64,000 nt of DNA from Methylocystis echinoides (GCF_040687965.1 NZ_CP156084.1:3685537-3749536); one strand, 5' to 3'. Shown: positions 7,909 through 16,759, numbered from the stretch's first letter. Numbers and translations are program-made. The notes: generated by a model not told the origin, from the sequence alone.

Positions 7909-9075
7909 ATGACAGTCGATGTGGGCGCGATCTCGGTAGTCCTGAACGAAGGCGCGGATGGCGAAGGCCCGCTCTCCGGGGCGACCTTCGTCGTCAAGGA
8001 AAATATCGACGTCGCCGGTCACGTCTCGACCAATGGCCACCCGCAATGGGCGACGACCCATTCGCCTGCGCGCGCCAACGCCGCTGTCGTCGACCGTCTT
8101 CTGGGCGCCGGAGCGCGGCTTGTTGGAAAGGCGCAAATGGACGAGATGGCTTACAGCCTGATGGGCGCCAATCCGCATTATGGCGCGCCGATCAATCCGG
8201 CTGCGCCGGATCGGCATCCCGGCGGCTCCTCTTCGGGTTCGGCGGTGGCCGTCGCCGCCGGCCTCGTGAGTTTCTCCATTGGAACGGATACGGCCGGATC
8301 GTGCCGGGCGCCCGCAGCCTTTTGCGGGGTCTTCGGCTTTCGGTCTTCGCACGGCGCCATAACCATGGACGGCGTCGTGCCGCTCGCCCCTTCTCTCGAC
8401 GTCATCGGCTGGTTCGCACGCGATCTCGACCGCATGGCGAAAGTGGGCGACGCGCTTTTGCCGCCAGCGGCCGACGATCGCGGTTTCGAGGACGCCGTCC
8501 TGCTCGGCGACGCTTTCCAGGGCGTCGAGACGGCCTTTGCGGCGGGGGCCGCGCCGGCTGTCGACATGTTGAAAAGCGGGCCCTGGCGCGAGGCGCGGCT
8601 GGGAGACGAGTTTTTCAAGACGACGCTTGCGCACTTCCGAAATCTTCAGGCTTGTGAGGCCTGGGCCTCGCATGGGGCCTGGATCGCCGCTCAGCATCCA
8701 ACCTTTGGCAAGGGCGTCGAAGAGCGCTTCGCCATCGCCTCCAAGGTGACGGCCGAACAGAAGAAGGCCGCGCTCGCCTATCGCGACGCGGAGCGCGCGC
8801 GCATCGACGCGCTGCTTGGCGACGCGGGATTCCTCGTCATGCCGACGGTTCCGTTCCGCGCGCCCCTGCTCACGGAGAGCGAGGAGCAGCTCGACGCCAA
8901 GCGCTATCAGATGATGCGGCTATTTCTGATTGCGAGCTATTTCGGCCTGCCGCAGATCAGCCTGCCGCTGCCGACGAGCGAGGCGCCGGTCGCGCTTTCC
9001 TTCGTCGGCCGCCGCGGCGCTGACCGCCAGTTGATTGCGCTCGCCCAGCGTTTTTGCGGACGCTTGAAGAAATAA
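7909..9075 (+). CDS. Amidase (amidase-signature family)
   Basis: A 388-residue amidase-signature hydrolase. The Ser-cisSer-Lys triad is visible: K in FVVKENIDVAG, S in GGSSSGSAVAVA, and the nucleophile in GTDTAGSCRAPA. It is shorter than GatA (about 480) and lacks a GatA-type C-terminus, so it is a free-standing amidase acting on an unknown amide. ATG at 7909 is 8 bases after AAAAGG; a GTG three bases earlier is equally in frame. It is 25 bp downstream of the acyl-CoA synthetase and probably cotranscribed. The substrate cannot be read from sequence. Confidence 0.85.
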   Translation: MTVDVGAISVVLNEGADGEGPLSGATFVVKENIDVAGHVSTNGHPQWATTHSPARANAAVVDRLLGAGARLVGKAQMDEMAYSLMGANPHYGAPINPAAPDRHPGGSSSGSAVAVAAGLVSFSIGTDTAGSCRAPAAFCGVFGFRSSHGAITMDGVVPLAPSLDVIGWFARDLDRMAKVGDALLPPAADDRGFEDAVLLGDAFQGVETAFAAGAAPAVDMLKSGPWREARLGDEFFKTTLAHFRNLQACEAWASHGAWIAAQHPTFGKGVEERFAIASKVTAEQKKAALAYRDAERARIDALLGDAGFLVMPTVPFRAPLLTESEEQLDAKRYQMMRLFLIASYFGLPQISLPLPTSEAPVALSFVGRRGADRQLIALAQRFCGRLKK

Positions 9076-9088
9076 GCCGATCGACTGC

Positions 9089-9529
9089 TCAGCCGCCGGC
9101 GACGGGCGCGCGTCCAAGCAAATCCATGATCCGCCCGGTCAGCCGATCCCGCACGTCGCGATAGGCGGAGAGGATGGCGTCTCGCGACCCTTGCGTCACG
9201 GTGGCGTCGGGCGTCGGCCAGTAGACGACGTCGACCGCCATGGCGCGAGTGAATTCGAGCGCCTTGTGATGCGCCTCGGGCGACAAGGTGACGATAAGGT
9301 CGAAATTACTGTCTTCGAGCTCTTCGAAAGTATGCGGCCGATGCCGGCTCATGTCGACGCCGATCTCGTCCATGGCGGCAATGGCGAAAGGGTCGGGCTC
9401 GCCGCGTTTCAGGCCGGCCGAGGCGAAATAGACGTCGCGTCCGAAGTAATGCCGCGCAATCGCCTCCGCCATGGGCGAGCGCACTGTATTCATCGTGCAG
9501 GCGAACAGGATGGATTGCGGGCGCGTCAT
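9089..9529 (-). CDS. Low-molecular-weight phosphatase/arsenate reductase-like protein
   Basis: A 146-residue LMW protein-tyrosine-phosphatase fold. The P-loop is CTMNTVRSPMAEA, a variant of CX5RS with an intact C and RS. RPHTFEELED and VTLSPEAHHKAL follow as in the family, but the usual C-terminal DP acid pair is replaced by YWPTPDATV. Proteins of this subgroup sit beside hisD and UPF0262 across the Hyphomicrobiales; their substrate is not established. The ATG at 9529 starts the conserved part; the frame stays open to a TTG at 9727 but that has no ribosome site. A gap of 266 bp (9530-9795) to UPF0262 is unusual because these genes normally abut. Confidence 0.82.
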   Translation of the reverse strand: MTRPQSILFACTMNTVRSPMAEAIARHYFGRDVYFASAGLKRGEPDPFAIAAMDEIGVDMSRHRPHTFEELEDSNFDLIVTLSPEAHHKALEFTRAMAVDVVYWPTPDATVTQGSRDAILSAYRDVRDRLTGRIMDLLGRAPVAGG

Positions 9530-9795
9530 CGCGTCGGCGCGTCCGGGGCCGCGCGGGAAGAGGCCCGTGTCCGCCGGAGAAGTTCGGTCGGCAAGGACGA
9601 TCGCGGGAGCATGGAGAGTCGCAAGCCTCGTTAGAATTGCCGCCAGCGCCGTTGCGGCGTCCAAGCGTTCATCCGCTTCGAAAGAAGCGGCGCCGAACCC
9701 GCGCGATCGCGAAAACCGCTCTTGCAAGAACTAAGTAGCATTCGCGCCTGCAGCAAGCTGCCGCACAAGCTAAAACTCAGCGTCCGCTGCGTCCT

Positions 9796-10275
9796 TCAGC
9801 CCTTCCAGTGCAGCGCCGTAATTAACGTGAACAGCCGCCGCGCGGTGTCGGCGTCGGTTTCGATCTTGCCCTTGAGACGCTCGGCGAGAAGCTGGGCGCC
9901 TTCATTGTGGAGGCCACGCCGACCCATGTCGATCGCTTCGATGCGACTCGGCGTGGCCGTGCGGATTGCAGCGTAATAGCTTTCGCAGACGAGGAAATAA
10001 TCTTTCAGAATGCGCTTGAAGGGGGTCAGCGACAGGATGTGCGTGACGACATTGGCGCCCTTGTCGTCGCGAATGTCGAAGACGAGCCGCGCGTCGACGA
10101 GCGATATATGCAGCGCATAAGGTCCGCCGTTATGGCCGGCCAGGGCGAAGCTGTTATCCTCGATCAAGTCATAGACGGCGATGGCGCGCTCGTGCTCCTG
10201 ATCAGCCGAGCCGCGCCCGATCGAATTCTCGTCGAGCGTAACAGAAATCAGACGTTTCCGCGCAGATGCGTCCAC
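9796..10275 (-). CDS. UPF0262 family protein
   Basis: A 159-residue protein that reads end to end as UPF0262: [15 protein letters not shown] near the start, [13 protein letters not shown], and [19 protein letters not shown] in the centre. The function is unknown. It starts with GTG one base after the hisD stop, a very tight coupling conserved in related bacteria. No membrane segment or signal peptide is evident, so it is probably cytosolic. Confidence 0.9.
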   Translation of the reverse strand: MDASARKRLISVTLDENSIGRGSADQEHERAIAVYDLIEDNSFALAGHNGGPYALHISLVDARLVFDIRDDKGANVVTHILSLTPFKRILKDYFLVCESYYAAIRTATPSRIEAIDMGRRGLHNEGAQLLAERLKGKIETDADTARRLFTLITALHWKG

Positions 10276-10276
10276 C

Positions 10277-11578
10277 CTACGCCCCGAGCGAATTGAGCCG
10301 GATCGAGACCGAGCGGGCGTGCGCCTGAAGGCCCTCGGCGTCGCCGAGCGTCACCGCCGCAGCGCCGATGGCGCGCAGCGAGTCCGCGTCGCATTTCAAA
10401 ATCGAGGTGCGCTTGACGAAATCGAGCACGCTCAAGCCCGAGGAGAAACGTGCGGAGCGCGCCGTCGGCAACACGTGATTGCTGCCGCCGACATAATCGC
10501 CGACCGCCTCCGGCGTATAGGCGCCGATGAAAATGGCGCCGGCGTTGGAGACGCGCGCGGCCAGCTCTTCGGCGTCTTCGCTGATGATTTCGAGATGCTC
10601 GGCCGCGATGCGGTCCGCGAGCGGCAGCGAGTCCGCAAGCTTCTTGACCAGAATCACCGCGCCATAGTCGCGCCAGGAGGCCCCCGCGATCTCGTGACGC
10701 GAGAGCGTCGCAAGGTGACGTTCGACCGCCGCGACGGTCGCGTCGGCGATCTCCACGCTGTCGGTGATGAGAATGGACTGCGCCGACTCGTCGTGCTCGG
10801 CCTGGGCGAGGAGATCGGCGGCGATCCAATCGGGATTGGCGGTCTTGTCCGCGAGCACCAGCACTTCGGAGGGACCGGCGATCATGTCGATGCCGACCTG
10901 GCCGAAGACGCGCCGCTTTGCCGCCGCAACCCAGGCGTTGCCTGGGCCAACGATCTTCGCGACCGGCGCAATCGTCTTGGTGCCATAGGCGAGCGCCGCC
11001 ACGGCCTGCGCGCCGCCGACCCGATAGATTTCGTCGATGCCCGAGCGCCTGGCGGCGGCGAGCACCAGCGGCTCGACATGGCCGCCGGGCGTCGGCACCA
11101 CCATCACGATGCGCTTCACGCCGGCGACCTTCGCGGGCACGACGTTCATCAGCACCGAGGACGGGTAGGCCGCCGTGCCGCCCGGCACATAAAGGCCGAC
11201 GGAATCGAGCGGCGACCAGCGCCAGCCGAGCTCCACGCCCGCCGCGTCGCGGTAACGCAGATCCTGCGGCTTCTGCTTCTCGTGAAAAGCCGTGATGCGC
11301 TCGAGCGCCAGATCGAGCGCGACGAGCTGCTCCTTCGAGCATTTGGCTTCCGCCGCGGCGACTTCGGCGGCGGAGACGGCGATTCCCGTCTGCGCCAGGT
11401 CGATCCGGTCGAATTTCTTGGAGTAATCGACGAGCGCCTCGTCGCCGTGCGCGATCACGTCCTCGATGATGGCGCGGACGGTGGCGTCGACGTCCTGGGA
11501 CGACTCCCGCTTCATGGCGAGCAGCGACACGAAGCGCTGTTCGAAATCGGGGGCGGCGGCGTCCAGGCGCAAAGTCAT
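10277..11578 (-). CDS. hisD: Histidinol dehydrogenase
   Basis: A 433-residue enzyme catalysing the last two NAD-dependent oxidations of histidine synthesis (histidinol to histidine). Recognisable blocks are [49 protein letters not shown] with its zinc-binding His, and AEHLEII. Length matches HisD. The ATG at 11578 is chosen because GGAG lies 6 bases ahead; an ATG at 11611 would add 11 unconserved residues. It is preceded by DUF2948 and followed directly by UPF0262, the usual order in this bacterial group. A strong hairpin abuts its ribosome site. Confidence 0.95.
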   Translation of the reverse strand: MTLRLDAAAPDFEQRFVSLLAMKRESSQDVDATVRAIIEDVIAHGDEALVDYSKKFDRIDLAQTGIAVSAAEVAAAEAKCSKEQLVALDLALERITAFHEKQKPQDLRYRDAAGVELGWRWSPLDSVGLYVPGGTAAYPSSVLMNVVPAKVAGVKRIVMVVPTPGGHVEPLVLAAARRSGIDEIYRVGGAQAVAALAYGTKTIAPVAKIVGPGNAWVAAAKRRVFGQVGIDMIAGPSEVLVLADKTANPDWIAADLLAQAEHDESAQSILITDSVEIADATVAAVERHLATLSRHEIAGASWRDYGAVILVKKLADSLPLADRIAAEHLEIISEDAEELAARVSNAGAIFIGAYTPEAVGDYVGGSNHVLPTARSARFSSGLSVLDFVKRTSILKCDADSLRAIGAAAVTLGDAEGLQAHARSVSIRLNSLGA

Positions 11579-11587
11579 TTCCATCTC

Positions 11588-11607
11588 CAACCGGGTTTTC
11601 CCGGTTG
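11588..11607 (-). promoter_or_regulatory. Perfect 8-bp hairpin abutting the hisD ribosome binding site
   Basis: CAACCGGG and CCCGGTTG (four-base loop) form a perfect stem. On the minus strand its 3' arm runs straight into the GGAG of the hisD ribosome site. No T-run follows, so this is not an intrinsic terminator; it could limit ribosome access or protect the mRNA end. Confidence 0.5.
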
Positions 11608-11659
11608 TCATGACCTTCCGCGAGCGCTTTCGTCAAGTTTGATCGAGCCCCGAGCCCTT

Positions 11660-12142
11660 TCAGGGCGCGCCAGACTCGGAAGAAGAGAGCTCATGCGTCG
11701 GGCGGGCCGCGGTTTTCCAGCGCGGGCCGATGTCGCAAAGTTGGGCCTCGACGCATTCGACGTCGAGACAGATCGCCGCGCCGCCGGCGAAGGTCAGACG
11801 GATGACCCCGCCCGGCGGCTCGGGGCCCGCTTCGAAGGTGACGGCGAGAAGCTCGAGAATGGCGTCCGGCTCGTCGCGAGAGACGCGCGCGCAACGCACC
11901 CGCTGCACGCTTTCAAAATGCAGGCCGGCCCGGCAGCGCTCGAGGCGCCCCTCCATTTCAGCCGTCCAGTCGAAGCGCGAGCCAACGAGCGCAAAGCGGC
12001 GCTTGGCCGGCAGATAGGCAATGTCTCCGACACGCACCAACGCGTCCTGCACATGCGCGGAAAGGAGCGCGAGATCTTCGCTGTCGAGCGCGTGCAGGCG
12101 CAACGCCGGCGCCGAGAAGCCATTTTCGAGCGGTGTGGCCAT
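11660..12142 (-). CDS. DUF2948 family protein
   Basis: A 160-residue protein typical of DUF2948, encoded upstream of hisD in many Hyphomicrobiales. LRLHALDSEDLALLSAHVQD at the N-terminus, AYLPAKRRFAL and the C-terminal CLDVECVEAQLCDIGPRW are the family landmarks. The ATG at 12142 has an ideal GGGAGG site 6 bases upstream. The hisD start is 81 bp downstream. Function is unknown; conserved linkage suggests cotranscription but not necessarily a role in histidine synthesis. Confidence 0.88.
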   Translation of the reverse strand: MATPLENGFSAPALRLHALDSEDLALLSAHVQDALVRVGDIAYLPAKRRFALVGSRFDWTAEMEGRLERCRAGLHFESVQRVRCARVSRDEPDAILELLAVTFEAGPEPPGGVIRLTFAGGAAICLDVECVEAQLCDIGPRWKTAARPTHELSSSESGAP

Positions 12143-12254
12143 GCTGATCCTCCCTGCGCCGGATATGGCGAGAGGCGCGAGGGGACGCAAGTGCGCATTG
12201 GCTTCATGAGGGCGGGCAGGCTGGGAGGGCGGCGCCACGTCCCAGCCGCAACAG

Positions 12255-12749
12255 TCATTCGGTCTTTGGCGTGTCGTCACAGCCTTTGGCCATGGCCTCG
12301 CGGCCCGCGGCGGCGATTTCTTCGGGCGTCATGTCGCGAATATGCGTCGCGATGGACCACTCATGGCCAAAGGGGTCGACGACAACGCCGTAGCGATCGC
12401 CCCAGAACATATCTGCGACCGGCATTTTCACGGTCGCCCCGGCCGCGACCGCCTGTGCGAAAACCTCATCGACGTTCGGCACGGCGACATGGATCGTCAC
12501 GGGCGTGCCTTTGAGCGCCTTGGGGCCGAGGGCGCCCCATTCCGGCATTTCATCGACCAACATCAGCTTTGAATCGCCGATGCTGACGCTCGCGTGCATC
12601 AACCGCCCGTCCGGCCCCGGCATGCGCATCAGCTCCTTCGCGCCGAAGGCCTTCTTGTAGAACTCGATCGCTTCCGCGGCGCCGGCGCACACGATATGCG
12701 GGGTCAGCGTATGCACGCCCTCCGGAACGGGCTTGACCTGATCATTCAT
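12255..12749 (-). CDS. VOC-family protein (PhnB/glyoxalase-like)
   Basis: A 164-residue vicinal-oxygen-chelate fold protein. The N-terminal half has TPHIVCAGAAEAIEFYKKAFG and the C-terminal half DRYGVVVDPFGHEWSIATH, the pattern of PhnB-like glyoxalase/bleomycin-resistance proteins. The start has GGAGG 5 bases ahead. It lies 20 bp behind the marR gene on the same strand, so the two are one unit. The substrate is not known. Confidence 0.85.
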   Translation of the reverse strand: MNDQVKPVPEGVHTLTPHIVCAGAAEAIEFYKKAFGAKELMRMPGPDGRLMHASVSIGDSKLMLVDEMPEWGALGPKALKGTPVTIHVAVPNVDEVFAQAVAAGATVKMPVADMFWGDRYGVVVDPFGHEWSIATHIRDMTPEEIAAAGREAMAKGCDDTPKTE

Positions 12750-12769
12750 GTCTTCCTCCCTAGTGACCG

Positions 12770-13210
12770 TCAGCGAATATTCCCGAGCGAGGCGCGCAGA
12801 TCGTTGCAGTCGGTCTGCGCCAGTTCCTGCTCGAGCGCCCGATGCGCAGCGCGCCAGATCGGCACGGCCAGAGCGAGCGAGGCGCGACCGTCGTCGGTCA
12901 GCGAGACCCGCCGCGCCCGCTTGTCTTTCTCGTCGGCGGCGAGCCGCACGAGGCCGCGCCGCTCCAGCGATTTCAGCGCCGCCGTCAGCGTCGTGCGGTC
13001 CATGGCGAGAAACTCCGCGAGCTTGCCGACCGTCGGCGGCTGCGGCGCGTTCAGCGCCATCATCAGCGAGAATTGTCCGTTGGTGAGGCCGACAGGGGCA
13101 AACGCCCTGTCGAAGCGCCGCGCCAGCCGGCGCGCGGCCCTTTGCGTCGCAAGGCAGAGGCAGCTGTCGCGAACTTCATGGACGACCTCGATGGGAAGCG
13201 GTTTTGACAT
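12770..13210 (-). CDS. MarR-family transcriptional regulator
   Basis: A 146-residue winged-helix regulator. The helix-turn-helix spans roughly residues 55-80 (PTVGKLAEFLAMDRTTLTAALK), followed by the wing LVRLAADEKDKRARRVSLTDDG, the standard MarR signature. It is divergent from a second VOC gene and cotranscribed with the first. A perfect palindrome (13222-13233) lies only 11 bp from its start, so it very probably represses both transcripts and is released by an unknown small ligand handled by the VOC proteins. Confidence 0.92.
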   Translation of the reverse strand: MSKPLPIEVVHEVRDSCLCLATQRAARRLARRFDRAFAPVGLTNGQFSLMMALNAPQPPTVGKLAEFLAMDRTTLTAALKSLERRGLVRLAADEKDKRARRVSLTDDGRASLALAVPIWRAAHRALEQELAQTDCNDLRASLGNIR

Positions 13211-13221
13211 GGCGTAGTTAC

Positions 13222-13233
13222 GTTGATATCAAC
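13222..13233. promoter_or_regulatory. MarR-type palindromic operator
   Basis: GTTGATATCAAC is a perfect 12-bp palindrome and fits the TTGATATCAA core common for MarR proteins. It lies between the divergent marR and VOC genes and overlaps the region where either promoter must be, so occupancy would shut both. Confidence 0.75.
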
Positions 13234-13269
13234 CTTTATGGGTCACGTCCAGTCCATAAGGAGCGCTCG

Positions 13270-13731
13270 ATGCATGTGAAAGTGAGAACCTGCCTGGCCT
13301 TCACAGATCAGGCTGAGGAAGCGGCGCGCTTTTATGTTTCGCTGCTGCCCGGTTCGGAGATCGAGACCGTCTTCCGGCCGGAACCCGACAGACCGGCCCT
13401 GACCGCCTTCTTCACGCTCGCCGGGACTCCTTATCAAGCGCTGAACATGGGCGATTACGCCACGCTGAACGATTCGGTCTCGATCTCGGTCGTGACGAAG
13501 GATCAGGAGGAGACCGACCGGCTGTGGGCGGCGCTGCTCGCCGACGGCGGCGCGGAAAATCGCTGCGGTTGGCTGAGAGATCGCTTCGGGCTTTCCTGGC
13601 AGATCGTGCCGGAAGTCCTGCCGCGCCTGCTGACCGCCCCCGACCGCGCCGCCGCCGGACGCGCGATGCAGGCGATGCTCGGCATGGCGAAGCTCGACAT
13701 TGCGGCGCTCGAGGCGGCGTTCGCGGGCTAA
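13270..13731 (+). CDS. VOC-family protein (3-demethylubiquinone methyltransferase-like fold)
   Basis: A 153-residue VOC protein of the PhnB/3-dmu-9_3-mt type. TCLAFTDQAEEAARFYVSLLPGS is the N-terminal module and CGWLRDRFGLSWQIVPEVLP the conserved C-terminal block, followed by helices with QAMLGMAKLDIAALEAAF. Despite the historic Pfam name, proteins like this are not methyltransferases. AAGGAG lies 7 bases before the ATG. It is divergently transcribed from marR under the shared palindrome. Confidence 0.85.
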   Translation: MHVKVRTCLAFTDQAEEAARFYVSLLPGSEIETVFRPEPDRPALTAFFTLAGTPYQALNMGDYATLNDSVSISVVTKDQEETDRLWAALLADGGAENRCGWLRDRFGLSWQIVPEVLPRLLTAPDRAAAGRAMQAMLGMAKLDIAALEAAFAG

Positions 13732-13740
13732 AAAACCGCG

Positions 13741-13932
13741 TCAGCGCACGTCGATCTCGGACTGAACGACATGTTCGAGCGGCGTGCCTTCCGCCGTCAA
13801 CGTCATGCGCAGCTTGAGCCTCTCGCCCGCGACCTTGTGCTCGCGCACGATGCGCTCGATCTCGCGCTGGGAGGTGACCCCCACCTCCTTGAGGAACTTG
13901 CGAACGGCCATATTGAAGGCGTCTTCGTCCAT
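13741..13932 (-). CDS. DUF6494 family small protein
   Basis: A 63-residue protein. MDEDAFNMAVRKFLKEVGVT followed by SQREIE is the characteristic opening of DUF6494 proteins; the C-terminal half is a short beta stretch (LRMTLTAEGTPLEHVVQSEI). The ATG at 13932 has GGGAG 7 bases upstream. It lies 66 bp after the purA start side would end, downstream of purA on the same strand, and is convergent with the VOC gene (10 bp apart). Function unknown. Confidence 0.75.
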   Translation of the reverse strand: MDEDAFNMAVRKFLKEVGVTSQREIERIVREHKVAGERLKLRMTLTAEGTPLEHVVQSEIDVR

Positions 13933-13998
13933 CGCCCGTCTCCCACTCACAACCAATGGCTAGCTAGCGCGCGCGGGCGGGAGCGAAAGGCGGCGGGC

Positions 13999-15294
13999 TT
14001 AGTCCTGAAACGGGTTGTGAACGAGGATCGTGTCGTCACGTTCGGGGCTCGTCGAGAGCAGCGCCACCGGCGCGCCGATCAACTCTTCGATCCGACGGAC
14101 ATATTTGATCGCCTGCGCCGGCAATTCCGCCCAGCTGCGCGCGCCGCTCGTCGTCTCCTTCCAGCCGGGGAAGCTCTCATAAACCGGCGTCACCCGCGCC
14201 TGCGCGGATTGCGACGCGGGCAAACGATCGACCCGCTTGCCGTCGAGCATGTAATGGGTGCAGATCCTGATCTCGTCGAAGCCGTCGAGGATGTCGAGCT
14301 TGGTCAACGCAATGCCGTTGATGCCCGAGGTCTTCACCGCCTGGCGCGTGAGCACGGCGTCGAACCAGCCGCAACGGCGCCGCCGCCCGGTGTTGGTGCC
14401 GAATTCATGGCCGCGGTCGCCAATGAGTTCGCCGATGGAGTCGGTCAGCTCGGTCGGGAACGGCCCGCCGCCGACGCGGGTCGTATAGGCCTTTGCGATG
14501 CCCAGCACATAGCCGATGGCCCCTGGCCCGAGCCCTGAGCCGCTCGCCGCCGCGGCGGCGACCGTATTGGACGACGTCACATAAGGATAGGTGCCGTGGT
14601 CGACGTCGAGCAGCACGCCCTGCGCGCCCTCGAAGAGGATGCGCTTGCCGGCGCGGCGCTGCTCGTCGAGCAGATCCCAGACCGCGTCCATGAAGGGCAA
14701 AATCTTCGGCGCGACCGAGAGCAGCTCGTCGCGGAGCGCCGCCGGATCGACCGCCGGCAGGCCGAGGCCGCGGCGCAGCGGATCGTGATGGGCGAGAACC
14801 CGGGCGATCTTGTCGTCGAGCGTATCGGGCTCCGCGAGGTCCATGAGGCGGATCGAGCGCCGGCCCACCTTGTCCTCGTAAGCGGGGCCGATGCCGCGCT
14901 TGGTCGTGCCGATCTTGGCGCCGCCGCCGGCGGCCTCCTCGCGATGCGCGTCGAGCTCGCGATGCAGCGACAGGATCAGCGGCGCATTCTCGGCGACCTT
15001 GAAATTCTCCGGCGTGATTTCGACGCCCTGCGCGCGCAGCCGGTCGATCTCGCCGACCAGAAAATGCGGGTCGACGACCACGCCGTTGCCGATGACAGAG
15101 AGTTTGCCTGGCCGCACGATGCCGGAGGGGAGCAGCGCAAGCTTATAGGTCGTGCTATCGATGACCAGCGTATGGCCGGCGTTGTGGCCGCCCTGAAAGC
15201 GCACGACGACATCCGCTTCCAGCGAGAGCCAGTCGACGATCTTGCCTTTGCCCTCGTCGCCCCATTGGGCGCCGACCACCGCCACATTCGCCAT
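13999..15294 (-). CDS. purA: Adenylosuccinate synthetase
   Basis: A 431-residue enzyme joining IMP and aspartate with GTP in AMP synthesis. The N-terminus [20 protein letters not shown] contains the GTP loop; [23 protein letters not shown], the [20 protein letters not shown] block and the C-terminal ELIG...[11 protein letters not shown] are all as in PurA. The ATG at 15294 begins the conserved sequence. The gene is preceded by a leader with mutually exclusive hairpins ending in a terminator (15323-15406), so expression is probably attenuated. Confidence 0.97.
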   Translation of the reverse strand: MANVAVVGAQWGDEGKGKIVDWLSLEADVVVRFQGGHNAGHTLVIDSTTYKLALLPSGIVRPGKLSVIGNGVVVDPHFLVGEIDRLRAQGVEITPENFKVAENAPLILSLHRELDAHREEAAGGGAKIGTTKRGIGPAYEDKVGRRSIRLMDLAEPDTLDDKIARVLAHHDPLRRGLGLPAVDPAALRDELLSVAPKILPFMDAVWDLLDEQRRAGKRILFEGAQGVLLDVDHGTYPYVTSSNTVAAAAASGSGLGPGAIGYVLGIAKAYTTRVGGGPFPTELTDSIGELIGDRGHEFGTNTGRRRRCGWFDAVLTRQAVKTSGINGIALTKLDILDGFDEIRICTHYMLDGKRVDRLPASQSAQARVTPVYESFPGWKETTSGARSWAELPAQAIKYVRRIEELIGAPVALLSTSPERDDTILVHNPFQD

Positions 15295-15322
15295 GATGCT
15301 ACTTCGCGCTGCCTGAAACGAC

Positions 15323-15406
15323 AAAAAGCCCCGCGCGGTAACGCGAAGGGCTCGTTACGGGCGGGGTTTAGCGCAGGATCGCTGGACGGTAAAGCCCCGC
15401 AGGGGC
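15323..15406 (-). promoter_or_regulatory. Attenuator-like leader of purA (terminator plus antiterminator)
   Basis: Read on the minus strand, segment 1 GCCCC (15406-15402), segment 2 GCGGGGCTTTA (15400-15390), segment 3 TAAACCCCGC (15370-15361) and segment 4 GCGGGG (15334-15329) can pair as 1:2 plus 3:4 or as 2:3. The 3:4 hairpin has a second inner stem GTAACG/CGTTAC and is followed by five T residues (15327-15323), 29 bases before the purA ATG. Segment 2:3 pairing is 10 bp with one bulged C. No upstream minus-strand gene needs terminating. Confidence 0.6.
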
Positions 15407-15491
15407 CACCCGCCCCGCCGGAACTTCGCGCGCGCTGCGCGGTTGCCGTTGAATCGCCCCGGAACGGAGGGGCGCCCAAGAGGTCACCGCC

Positions 15492-15962
15492 ATGGCTACC
15501 GCCGCCGCAGCCGACCGCGTCCAGCGCCACACCGACGAGGCCGTCAACCGCGCCATCCACGCCGAAATGCTGGAGCGGCTCGTTTATTTTGCCCTCCACC
15601 CGGAGCGGATCGAAGAAAGGCTCGAGCAACTCGACAGCGAGTGGGACATCGAGCGGGCGCTCGAAGCGAACGCCTCGACCTTCGCCCTTGGCGGGCTCAC
15701 GCTCGGTTTCGCCGTCGACCGCCGCTGGCTCGCCTTGCCCGTTCTTGTATCGGGCTTTCTGCTCCAGCATGCGATGCAAGGCTGGTGCCCGCCGCTTCCC
15801 GTGCTCAGGCGCCTGGGCTTCCGCACCCAGCGCGAGATTGACCGGGAACGCTATGCGCTGAAAGCCCTGCGCGGCGATTTCCGGCAGGTCGAGGACGCCA
15901 TGGAGCGTCTGCAGGCGGTGCGGGCGGAAAGAGGGGAGCCGGAGCAATATTGGCCGCAATAA
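15492..15962 (+). CDS. DUF2892/YgaP-like small membrane protein
   Basis: A 156-residue protein. The first 60 residues are helical and charged; two hydrophobic stretches (about 63-78 and 80-95) lead to QGWCPPLPVLRRLG, the signature of the YgaP/DUF2892 membrane domain, then a charged helical C-terminus. GAGG lies 8 bases before the ATG. It is divergent from purA. In better-known proteins the domain accompanies rhodanese; no rhodanese domain is present here, so the role is unknown. Confidence 0.7.
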   Translation: MATAAAADRVQRHTDEAVNRAIHAEMLERLVYFALHPERIEERLEQLDSEWDIERALEANASTFALGGLTLGFAVDRRWLALPVLVSGFLLQHAMQGWCPPLPVLRRLGFRTQREIDRERYALKALRGDFRQVEDAMERLQAVRAERGEPEQYWPQ

Positions 15963-16061
15963 GCGGCTGATTGGCGAGACCGCGACGTTTTAGGCTCTGG
16001 CGTCGGTCGGGAAAGGGTTGTTACTGTCGAACCGCCTACGGACAGTTCGAAAGAATTTCTT

Positions 16062-16733
16062 ATGCGTCAGTTCTTTACAGCCGCGGCGGCGCTCTTTCTC
16101 GCCGCCCCTCTCTCCCTCGCCCTCGCGCAGGACGCGCGGAAGGTTCATCGGGTCTCGTTCAAGGACGGCCGCGCCGTTATCAGAGGCGCGGTTAAGGGCT
16201 ACGACACGCATGATTACGTCTTCCCTGCCGGCGCAGGGGAGTCGATTGCGGTGACCCTCAAGAGCCGCAAAGCATTTTTCAACGTGAACCCGCCGGGCTC
16301 CGAAGAGGCGATCTTCAACGGCTCGATCGCGGGAGAGACGTTCAGCGGCGCGGCGGCGGTAAGCGGCGACTATACCGCCCGCGTGTATCTGATGCGCAAT
16401 GAGGCGCGGCGCGGCACGGTGGGGCCCTACACGCTGACCATCGAGCTCGGGCGCAAGGGCGCGACGGCCGCGCACGGACCCGACTTCGCCGACGGGCTCA
16501 CGGGCGGTCCCGACAACTGGCAAGTGACCGGCGTCGGCGCGGGAGACACGCTCAAAATCCGCGCCATGCCCTCGCCAAGGGGCAAGCTCGTCGCGGAGGC
16601 GCCAAACGGCGCGACGCTGAAGAATCTCGGATGCCGAAACACGGGCGGCCAACGCTGGTGCCGCGTAGAAGGCTCCGGAAAGCTCGGTTGGGCGAATGGG
16701 CGCTATCTGCGGGAGGGCCGCGGGCAGGAGTAA
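16062..16733 (+). CDS. Secreted protein with C-terminal bacterial SH3 domain
   Basis: A 223-residue exported protein. Residues 1-23 are a Sec signal peptide ending ALAQ/D. Residues about 30-130 form a beta-rich module (YDTHDYVFPAGAGESIAVTLKS) like those of envelope-stress or pre-peptidase domains, and residues 150-220 read as an SH3b domain (VGAGDTLKIRAMPSPRGKLV ... WCRVEGSGKLGWANGRYL). SH3b domains commonly bind peptidoglycan peptides, so a periplasmic cell-wall role is likely. It stands alone on the plus strand. Confidence 0.75.
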   Translation: MRQFFTAAAALFLAAPLSLALAQDARKVHRVSFKDGRAVIRGAVKGYDTHDYVFPAGAGESIAVTLKSRKAFFNVNPPGSEEAIFNGSIAGETFSGAAAVSGDYTARVYLMRNEARRGTVGPYTLTIELGRKGATAAHGPDFADGLTGGPDNWQVTGVGAGDTLKIRAMPSPRGKLVAEAPNGATLKNLGCRNTGGQRWCRVEGSGKLGWANGRYLREGRGQE

Positions 16734-16759
16734 ACAACAGGAGTAACAACCTGGACGAC

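Noticed and set aside
6576..7997. A 473-codon minus-strand frame
   Set aside because: Antisense shadow of the acyl-CoA synthetase, whose A-motifs are all present on the plus strand.
10248..11636. A 462-codon open frame overlapping hisD on the same strand
   Set aside because: It is the +1 frame of hisD, Arg/Gly-rich and with no family pattern; hisD explains the region fully.
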